DNA of 64,000 nucleotides, taken from NCBI GenBank assembly GCA_965153455.1, contig OZ234501.1, positions 8,246,001-8,310,000 on the forward strand. The letters run 5' to 3'. Of this stretch, positions 52,438 through 61,551 are shown in pieces (positions within the stretch are counted from its first letter, which is position 1; each line of letters opens with the position of its first letter). This stretch comes from Sphagnum compactum (Eukaryota > Bryophyta > Sphagnopsida > Sphagnales). Both the position numbers and the translations under genes were made by a program. Under the pieces are notes generated by a model. The model was not told the origin of the DNA. It ran no database searches and saw only the letters and a program-made list of their open reading frames with translations.

Positions 52438-53597
52438 ATGCAGTGGTTGCATGCACAAGCATCTGTGAACAGTGGAACAAAACAGGAGGATGCGTTCGCG
52501 ATCGACAAAGTGAATTTGTATGAGAGACTAGGCTTCGACACCTTCGTCAAGCTCTCCACCAACTTTTACACTCGGTAAGTGAGAAAGAAATTCTAGCTCA
52601 TCAAGATAAGAAGCAGCAGCAGCAGCAGTAGCTGGCTGAGTACTAGTGCAGCTTCCCAAATTCAACTCGAAACGAATTTGATCTGATCTGATCACCAGTT
52701 GCTGCTATATTTCTAGATTGATCACTGCATGTGCAGCGCCTTGCTTGCATTCAATATGACTAGTACTTGACTTGGTGCTTGTCGACAGTGTATTTGAGGA
52801 CGATCAGACTTGGTTTCGAACTATCTTCAGTAATTCCACCAAGGAGGAGGCCATCCGCAACCAGTATGAGTTTTGCATTCAGCGAATGGGTGGTCCACCA
52901 CTCTATGGGCAGCGAAGAGGTACGATCAGACTGACCCTGCAGCGATGACAAGAAGATTGTGAGAAACATGATATTCATGAAGGATCAGCAGTTGGTCATG
53001 CTTGCTTTTTTTGGCAGGACACCCATCCTTGATAGGAAGGCACAGTCCGTATGCGGTGACTAAGGAAGCAGCAGGACGATGGCTATACCACATGGAAGCT
53101 GCACTGGATGATACCCATGAGATTGATTCTGACTCCAAGAACCGCTTATTCAACTTCTTCAAGTAAGAAGTCTTTCTTTCTTGCACATCATGATGTCGAT
53201 GGATCCACAAACTACAGCTTAACACCTCAAGATTACTTGGTTTTTTGCGGGGATCGAAGCTGCTGCAAGTTGGGGAAATTAGGAGCTAGTACTTAAGATC
53301 AATATGTGAGGAGCTTGATTAGGATTGATATTCTAATGCTCCCTGATCTTAAGCATTCAAGCTTGAAATCTGCAGCCAAGCTGGACATTGTCTCGCTCCA
53401 GACTAGCTGATGGAACAAATTAACCTCTGCTGGGAACTGACAATGGGTAACATGTTTCTAAGAATCCAACTTGGGCATATGTGATCATGATTTGATGCAG
53501 ACACACGGCTTTCTTTCTTGTGGCTGGCAAGGAGCTTACAAACAACCAACGTTTAGTTGGCTATGGCGGTTGTAAGCACCGGGTCGGGGAGGCCTGA
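52438..53597 (+). CDS. GLB3: Truncated (2/2, group II) haemoglobin, GLB3 type
   Basis: Haem protein of the plant group-II truncated haemoglobin family, proposed in the literature to handle oxygen or nitric oxide. Four short exons, which single-frame scans miss: 52438-52574, 52789-52919, 53018-53162, 53501-53597; phases agree and the product is 169 residues (Arabidopsis GLB3 175). The ATG of [10 protein letters not shown] aligns with the family start. Visible hallmarks are [14 protein letters not shown], Tyr44 in TNFYTRV (B10 position), [15 protein letters not shown], the proximal His98 in GRHSPYAVT, Trp111 in AGRWLYHM (G8), and [12 protein letters not shown]. The C-terminus ends [12 protein letters not shown], shorter than in Arabidopsis. 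The upstream region contains a 61-bp tandem repeat. Confidence 0.95.
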
Positions 53598-54426
53598 AAA
53601 GCTCCTGCTGCAAGACCATCTCACATCTCCCCTAGCTAGCTTCCCACAACACATCATGAGTACATGGAGGAGCAGTGTTTCCTCTAATGCAATCTTCTCT
53701 GGAGTGCAGACTACAGACCTGAGGATATATTGATTGATTCTGGGACCATTGTTCATGTGAACCCTAGGCAGAGCAGCTCAGAAATTCAGCAGCCATGAAA
53801 CTGGCTATAAAACAGAACTGCAAATTTCTAGAACCAGAGAAAGAGAATTATAAAACCTCTAGAACAAAGTCAGCTAGGGATGTACACTATTATTGTGACC
53901 ATCCCTGATGATTCCTGGAGAAACAATAATTAGAGCTGCAAGCAAATCCCAGCTCAGATCAACAAGACATGGAAATTGATGCCAGCTTCTTCTTGCTTCT
54001 TGCTTCTTCTTCTTCTTCACCTCCACTTGGGTGTGACTTAGATCTTCAAATTGAACCTCAGCATTATTGGGTTTTGCCCAATTTGTGATGACCCAATTTG
54101 TGAATTTGTGAATTTGTGAACAACTGCTTTCAATTGAATGAAAGGAAATGCAGCACATTTGTACTGTAATGCATAAAAATGGTACCAGAGCAGGATTACA
54201 TAATGATATATATCCATTGTTGTGAAATTGATTTCAGTAAATTAAGTTATTGTAATGAATTTTGAAACCTAATTAAGTTCTTGAGAAATTTCAAAGGGAC
54301 ATTTTGATTGAAAATAAATAAATAGCAATAATAAGAAATCTATACTTTTGTTTTGTTTTGTTTAATGTTCTTTTGCATCTAAAATCAAACAAAGATAATC
54401 ATTTCACACCAAAGTACAAATACCAC

Positions 54427-54429
<3 letters not shown>

Positions 54430-54462
<33 letters not shown>
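54430..54462. repeat. (AG)n microsatellite
   Basis: About 16 uninterrupted AG units in intergenic DNA. Confidence 0.95.
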
Positions 54463-54467
<5 letters not shown>

Positions 54468-55497
54468 AGTACCCAGAAGACAGTCATAAGTAATAGCCTC
54501 TTTGCCTACTCTTGTGCTTTGAATGAATGAACCTTTTATTTTTGGGTTTATGATTTGCATTGATTGAACAATTTTCACATTGAAGTTGAAGAATTTGGAT
54601 CCAACCATGAGAGTCTTTCCTGAGAGGTTGTAAATGGAGAGGCCCATGAATTGGCCTTAACTGCTTTGATTATATGAAATGTTGTCAAAACCTACAAATT
54701 CACTCCTGTAGACAGACATAAATCCACATTGATTTATTTTGTTTTAATACTCATGTTTTTGATGGCAATCAAATTGGATTTCAATCAAGTTGAGAAGCAA
54801 TGGGTAGTTTAGACCTTTAAAATAACAAACCATAAAGCACTGCCTTCAATGGGCAAGAATACTTCCTACCCATCCTGAATCAGTGACTTGGTAACATCAA
54901 TTGCAAAACTTGGGAAGGTGTTAGTTACACGTGTGATAAAGTTGTGAACTTTCTTTCTGCCAGCTGATGACGTACACGTCAAAATCTGCCATGAAAGCAG
55001 AGCTCCTTCACTTATTGTCTAACTTTACTGCCATACACATATTTTACAGTAGTTCAGCCCTCATTGGTTGGCAATCTCTTGTTTCTTCCTCTCCGTACTT
55101 TTACTTGGTTCTAAACTTATGCACTTGGCCTCTTCTTTATGGCTTCCACTCATGGTCATGTCTGTCTAAGATCCTACTGCAGATCTTGTAAGCTCTGGTG
55201 GGACCAACTAGGTGGGTGGGTGGGTGGGTGGGTGGGTTTGTGGTTGAATAAATTGCCACAGCTTTGTGTTGGTTTAATCTAGCCAATTTGATCCATATAT
55301 ATATATAGATAGCTGCTGGTGGGGTGCAATGAATCAAGTGGGACCAACTTGTAGCCACTAGTACACAGTACACACCACAAAGACCTCCCAATGCTCATGC
55401 TTCAGAAAATGTCAGGAAAAACTCAAGAGAGGATGGACTTGCACTAGAATCTGAGTAAATTACACTTCCCAGAATCAATCAATCGGTATATGACCAA

Positions 55498-55549
55498 ATG
55501 CCTTTAGACAAGTTCTTTGAATCTGATGAAAGAACTTGTCTAAAGGCAT
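55498..55549. repeat. Perfect hairpin, 21-bp arms and 10-base loop
   Basis: The left arm 55498-55518 (begins ATGCCTTTAGACAAG) is the exact reverse complement of 55529-55549 (ends CTAAAGGCAT); the loop is GAATCTGATG. TTTGAATCTGATGA recurs directly just after the right arm (55551-55564). Confidence 0.95.
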
Positions 55550-57520
55550 GTTTGAATCTGATGATAATAGTTTGATGAAAAAATACATGCATCTTTGCTC
55601 TTCTACTTCTCTTTCTCCCTTTTTATTGTCACCCCCATCAAGAATGCTAGTGCACATACTTTGATGTGCAAATTCTGTCCACTAAGAAGAGAATTTCAAT
55701 CAACACTTCAATTGTACCCCTCAAATTGGAGCATAGTTTGCTATTAGCTAATTTAGAAGGGAAAAATGTCACGCAACATTCTTCTTATTTTTTAGCATTT
55801 GGGCAATTGATTTTTTTTTTCAATAAAGCCTATTTGAGTATTTTGTTTTCACAAACATCTTACATTTGACAATGACTACGTAATTTAGCATTTAGAAGGA
55901 GTGGCAATAGTTTGACTCTAGATTTCCTAGCTATTGTGATGAAGCAATTTTACATGTAAAAGTCAAGGTCCCACAAAAATCAGCTCATTGTTAATTCACA
56001 CCAATCAATTCCCATTTTTCCTTGGGGGAATTGGACCTTGACCATAAAGGGTCTTGCCTACTACAACAAGAAACACTTGCACCCAACAATCACAACCCCC
56101 ACCCAATTTTCAAACATCCAAATTCCAATCCCAACACCCAAATCATATGAGCAATTTTCACATACAAAATTTTAAAACATAAAAGCAAAACCACAAATCA
56201 CAATTACACACCTACTTCATATTTCATATGTTACACCCTTTCACAATGCAATTGCATTATCATAAGGGAAATTGAACAAGGTGATTTTTAAAAAATTATA
56301 CATCCTAACACACAAGTCAAGTTGAGTAATATGCTTATTCCACAACTTGTTTGTCATTAATAATAAATTGTTGAATGTTTTCTCATTTTCAAAGGACCTC
56401 AACACTTGAGCCGTTGCAATCTTTGTCATGTACTCCCTAAGTTTTTCACTCAAGATTGTAGAAAAAATTATCTTCTTTCACAATCTAAAGGTTGGATTCA
56501 AACTAGAATGCTCAACCATTATTCCTTTTGCATTGTGGGACGTGGTAGTGAGCCTAATGAAGATTGTGTATATTAAACTAGTGTGAATCCAAAAAAGGGG
56601 GGACCGTTATCCTTGAAAAATTCTTGTGAACAACACAAAAGATTAACTTGATGACATTCAAATGCAAAATGAGTGAACATTCTACTATAACAAGGTTCAA
56701 CCAATATGAAGGGTACATAAGGCCAACCTCGGCCATCATAATTTCATGCATGGGAAATCAACTTTACAATTTTGAAATCAAGATTTGAGCTGCTCGATCA
56801 ATACATGAATTTTTCACTGTAACAACAAGGCTTTTAAAAGCATCTTGATCAACCGTGATCCAAGACCCATTTGCTAGGTTACAAGTGTGAATAAAAAAAA
56901 ATTAGTAGGAGAGGTCCAAAGAGAAAAAAAAAAAAAAAAACAAACGCGTTTTGTGAGTTGAAAAGCTTATTTTTCTTCTTTACTACTTTTTCATTACTCA
57001 TTTTCCTTTGCATTTCAAAGATGATTTCCCGAGAGCTTGAGATAGCACTCCCATAACATTTTAAATCACTCAAAATGAAGCACAGATGGACTCTAGAAGG
57101 TCAAGATGGTGGACTCATTACATTAGTTTGTGGCGACTAGAAACCACCACCGATGACGTTCTCAGTTGTCGAACTCTGAGAAATGTGCTATGAAAGCAAA
57201 TACTTAAAATTTTTGGCTTCTATTTTCTGCCCTGCTTAAAGCCTATACTATATAATACATGAAAGAAAAAAGTTAGTACAAGAAGGAAGAATGTGCACAT
57301 GTCCTCATTCATTGGCTGCACATTCTTGTTTCTCCCTCCACATCCATTCACTTGGTTCTCACCTCTCCATTTGGCACCTTCTCACTGGACTCTACACTCC
57401 AGGGTTGTTGTGTGTCTGTCCAAAAATGAATCAGTATCTTGCATTTAAGCTCTGGTAGGACCCATCTTGTTGTACTTTGAGTTGTAGACTTTTGTGAGAG
57501 ACTTGTATGTGCTGACCAGT

Positions 57521-57875
57521 TCCCACCATTTCTGTAGCTTAGACTTCAACCCATGAACAACATCATGGTCAGACGAGGAAAAAGGAAAGACAGGATGAAA
57601 CTCAGTTTACCACCAAAAAAGTAGGTCAAGACCTGCTTGTTTTGTTATAGCGTAATTTGCAGACTAGTTTATTCCCACCATTTCTGTAGCTTAGACTTGA
57701 ACCCATAAACAACATCATGGTCACACCAATTTGGTCCACTTTTCAGTGTTATTTTCTCTTGTTTTTTTATTTAGTTTTTGTGCTCAGGAAAAAGGAAAGA
57801 TAGGATGAAACTCAGTTTACCACCAAAAAAAGTAGGTCAAGACCTGCTTGTTTTGTTATAGCATAATTTGCAGAT
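57521..57875. repeat. Direct duplication of ~145 bp with an insertion in copy two
   Basis: 57521-57664 (TCCCACCATTTCTGTAGC to AATTTGCAGA) recurs at 57673-57875 with few substitutions. The second copy contains about 60 extra bases after ATCATGGTCA. Both copies share GGAAAGA(C/T)AGGATGAAACTC and TAGGTCAAGACCTGC. Confidence 0.92.
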
Positions 57876-58053
57876 TCCTTTATAGGGGTGTAAAAAACCC
57901 GAGGGTGTTTCAAAAAATGAAATGCTCACTCATGTTTGTGAAGACTCCATTTTTCAAAATGCCCACGATCATCATTCGTTTTTTTTCTGTGATACCTAGT
58001 GAATATCAAGAGAAAAAATTAATAAATAAATAAACAAACAATCGAAAAACCAT

Positions 58054-58152
58054 GTAAAGCCATTGGGGGTAGGCTTTACCAAATTCGAGCTCCGGTTTGG
58101 CTCTGCCTGGTGGAGCCCTTATTCTGGTAAAGCGCAACCCCAAGGGCTTCAC
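58054..58152. repeat. GC-rich imperfect hairpin (~40-bp arms)
   Basis: The left arm reads GTAAAGCCATTGGGGG, GGCTTTACCA, GAGCTCC. The reverse complement of the right arm reads GTGAAGCCCTTGGGGT, CGCTTTACCAG, GGGCTCC. The centre is GGTTTGGCTCTGCCTGG. It stands out as GC-rich within AT-rich DNA. It could be a MITE-like foldback or a structured RNA. Confidence 0.8.
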
Positions 58153-58618
58153 CACCCTACACAAAAATAGTTGGAAAAACTCAAGAGAAGACGGAATTCA
58201 ATTCAATAGAATCAGAGCAGATATCAGATTTGCCCAGATTCATCATCCCCAGGGATCAACTTAAATTACTTTGTAAGATTGGATTTTCCACAAGTAATTT
58301 CTTCAGTTAAACATTCAAGCAGACGGTGGGTCCATTCACTAGTCTTAAAAGTCCATGGAAAAACACAAAATTTAAGCTTATATACTCTTAGTAGTAGCTT
58401 GTCACAGGATACAAAATGCAACAAAATGAGCATGTCCTACAAACGAGCTAAAAGGTCAAGATGGTGATTTCTGTGGCGACCAGAAACCGATTTGATTTTT
58501 TGTCTTGTAGCACCGCACAACAACAAGATTGATGAGATAAGTGATAGTCTCATGAACGGTGCATTAATTTACAGGCAGAGCTTATCGTCTCACATACATA
58601 CACACTTTTGTTCCAAAA

Positions 58619-58620
<2 letters not shown>

Positions 58621-58677
<57 letters not shown>
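58621..58677. repeat. Compound (TC)n(AC)n microsatellite
   Basis: About 19 TC units directly followed by about 9 CA units. Confidence 0.97.
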
Positions 58678-60283
58678 TTTTGTTGGAATTTTTCCATGTG
58701 GGTTTCAAAATATGGTGAAAAATCACAGATTTGTTGGAATTTTTTTTAAAAAATTAATTAATTATTTTTTTGTTTTGTTTTCTTGCAGTTTTCAAGGAGC
58801 CAGTGAATGGTGATGATAGAAGGACTTGCTCTATGCAAACCGTGTGATCCATGTCTCCCCCTCCCCCACCCACCATGGATTCACATGACTAACTTGTTCC
58901 CAATGAAATGGTAATGGGTTAGGTTGGCCTAACTTGACTTGGGTTCTGCACATCACCACTGATGATCAACTTTTTTTTTCTTTTCCTCCTTTTCTCTCTT
59001 CTTATGTTCTCATATGTTTTCCAGTAGTTAGTCATTATTTATATTAATATTTTTAATTTAATTTAAATTAATATAAATATTATGAACATTAAAAAGGCAC
59101 ATGTTAATCCGTCTTTTTATATTTGTGTTAGTGGGCAAGGAAATAAAATAAAATAAAATAAAATAATTAGGTTTTAAAATGCAATAGTTGTTTTTAGAAT
59201 TGTCCAAGGACAACCATAAAAAAAATTATTTAAAAAATCTCCCATATACCAATTCCCCAAAATTTCTCGTTGCTCGAATTTAAAAGATATTACGGTCAAA
59301 TGAAGTATGAAGGTTGTGAGACATTTTTTGACATAGTTAAAGATCTATACCCATGTTGAAATAGGGTTGTTTAGGACATAAACAAGGGATGTAGATCTAC
59401 TAAAGCATTAATATTATTATTATAATATTATAAACATTAATCAATGGCAAATTAAAGCATATTGTAAGTTGTATATTTCAGCATTATATGCAACTTAATT
59501 TTTCTTTTTCTTTTTATTTTTTTAAATCCTTGCAAACAAACCCTTTTGACATCTTCAACCTTAGACTGGAATAAAAATCAAGTCTACAAAAATAAACTGC
59601 AATTTTTTCAATAAAAAAATTCACAAATTTCAAATCAACTTCATGATAAGCAATATTCTATTCTTGTTCATAATTAGTGACCAATGAAATTTTTGTGATG
59701 AACTTTGGTCACGTGGTGACCAAAAAAATGGGAAAATGTTGGAAATTTTCGTTTTTTTTAAAGTGTAATTTTGACCACCCCAAAATGCTTAAAATTTTGA
59801 GAATAATCGCTAATCTTTCGAATCCACAAAACTGAGAAAAAAAATAAAAATAAAAAATAAATGCTAGTGACCCATTATTTATCACTCGAATGAAAAGGGT
59901 AAAATACTCTTTCCCATTTACACCGCAGTAAAAAGGTAAAAGACTCCAATAACTTCAAAAGGCAAAGCGCCCTGCGGCGCCTTAATTCCTCTCTCTCTCT
60001 CTCTCTCTTCCCTTCTCGCGCTCGCTTCTCTGCCTCTTCTCTCTCTCGCTCTCTCTCCTTTTGCGTCTCTGCGTCGATTTCTGCATTGCAATCGCAGCTG
60101 CGCCAGATTTTGTGAGTGCGCAAGCGACATCTGACGCAAAAGAGAGAGGGCTCGGCTTTTCCAGAATTTCTTTTTTTTAATTAAAAATTTTTAGGGGAAG
60201 ATTAATGCTTTGGTTATCAACTTGTTGCTCTGTTGTTTAGGATCTGTGCAAGTCTGGTGGTCTTCTGGGATTTGTCGTTGTTT

Positions 60284-60285
<2 letters not shown>

Positions 60286-60323
<38 letters not shown>
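60286..60323. repeat. (GA)n microsatellite in the leader of the GGCT-like gene
   Basis: About 19 GA units ending 67 bases before the start codon at 60390. A (CT)n tract at 59988-60009 lies further upstream. GA tracts of this type are common in plant core promoters and leaders. Confidence 0.95.
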
Positions 60324-60326
<3 letters not shown>

Positions 60327-60389
60327 CGGAGTATAGAGAGAGTTGGGACAGCGAGAGTTCGAGGGTTGAAGTGATCTTGGCAAGAACTG

Positions 60390-61551
60390 ATGGCGGGCGC
60401 ATGTCAAGTTTTGTGTTCCGGTTCCACTGGTTACAGTTGTGCAGGTGTGGTCATGAACTCGTCGGTGGCAGCGGCGGAGACTAATGGGTTTTCAAGGGAA
60501 GGAACAGTTGCGGGGGACTTGAGCTTGAGTACTAGTGGTGCCTTGGCGGACTTCAACAAGGTTATGGCGAATGCAGCCAGTCCACAATTGTTGGAGGCTT
60601 GGAGGAATAAGAACGCCACTAGCAATAATTCTGCTTCTTCCGTAAGCAGCGCCCTTCTTCCCGCCCCGTCCCGGATCAAGCCAGTGGAATACATCATGAG
60701 CAGGAAGACATCAAGTTCGAAGAGCCTGGCCTTCGTCTACGGGACGCTGAAGCAGGGATTCTCCAACCATTGGCTCATGGAAGACGTGATGACCAAAGGC
60801 CATGCGCGCTTTGTGGGTATTGCGAGTACCAAGAAACGGTATCCTCTGGTGTGTGGTCCGTTCCAAGTTCCTTTCCTGCTTGACATGCCCGCTTGCGGCT
60901 GCCATGTCCGGGGCGAGCTCTATGAGGTCAGTCAGTCATTGGGTCCTTCCCGAAAAATTCTCTTCAGAACTTCTGGATCATCTGCCGTCTCTCATGTGAA
61001 CCTAGCACATGTGAAGGCAGACATCATTGCACATGTGAAGAGACATCAGTTGCACATGTGAAGAGAGACATCATCAGCACATGTGAAGACAGTCATATCA
61101 GCACATGCGAAGAGAGAAATCATGAGCACGTGTGAAGAGAGAGAGAGAGAGAGAGAGAGAAAAACATGTGTTTTTTCTTCTGACATTTTCTTTGTTGCTT
61201 TGTTTTTTTTGCCAGGTTGATCGAGTCGCCATCGAACGTTTGGACGAGCTAGAGGGTGTTTCCAAAGGCCATTATGTGCGTCGTCCACTAGCCTTGACAG
61301 GTCTCCAGTCCTTGCAGTTCTTCAACTTTGATCCCTCTGGTGAAATCCAAGCTGAAGCTTACTTCGCAGCTGCACCACTCACTCAAGGGTTAGCAGCAAG
61401 CTCCGCACATATAGAAGCTTACACCAAGAAGCAGACTGTCAATTACGTACCAAGAAAAGATAGGCCTCAGAATCGCACTTTTCTGGAACATGTGAATGCA
61501 TGGATTGAGTCTCAATCACAGTCTGTCCAATTGGAAGTATGCAGTAGATGA
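60390..61551 (+). CDS. Gamma-glutamylcyclotransferase-like (AIG2-like) protein
   Basis: Member of the GGCT/AIG2 fold, resembling Arabidopsis At3g02910-type proteins; such enzymes release 5-oxoproline from gamma-glutamyl compounds, but the substrate here is not known. Two exons, 60390-60926 and 61216-61551, phase 0, 290 residues. Residues 1-about 108 are variable and Ser/Ala-rich with no clear signal peptide, possibly a transit or regulatory extension. The domain starts at LAFVYGTLKQGFSNHWLM (YGTL at 117-120). It continues with YPLVCGPFQVPFLLDMPACGCHVRGELY, then VDRVAIERLDELEGVSKGHYVRRP, whose LDELEG carries the usual acidic catalytic residue. The C-terminal YVPRKDRPQNRTFLEHVNAWIES is family-typical. 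The start has no upstream in-frame rival. The intron contains a minisatellite. Confidence 0.93.
61005..61160. repeat. Intronic minisatellite (CACATGTGAAGA unit) ending in (GA)n
   Basis: About six copies of GCACATGTGAAG(A/G)(G/C)A with CATCAT spacers, unit about 23 bp, followed by GA repeats at about 61137-61160, all inside the GGCT-like intron. Each unit holds the palindrome CACATGTG (an E-box core). Confidence 0.88.

Larger units (their letters stand above)
53598..60389. other. Large intergenic region with duplicated non-coding blocks
   Basis: About 6.8 kb without a recognisable gene. Two non-coding blocks (about 54950-55500 and 57180-58260) share collinear stretches: CCTCATT...TTGG...TCTTGTTTC, ACTTGGTTCT, TAAGCTCTGGT(G/A)GGACC and GGAAAAACTCAAGAGA. 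Other content: small AATTTGTG repeats near 54090-54120, (GGGT)n at about 55211-55237, poly-A near 56924-56940, two hairpins and several microsatellites listed separately, and AT-rich DNA from 59.0 to 59.9 kb. The pyrimidine-rich stretch from 59988 probably starts the promoter/leader of the GGCT-like gene. Confidence 0.5.

Noticed and set aside
55498-55549. Calling the perfect hairpin a microRNA gene
   Set aside because: Stem plus loop is only 52 bases, perfect pairing is atypical for plant precursors, and neither arm matches a conserved miRNA I recognise.
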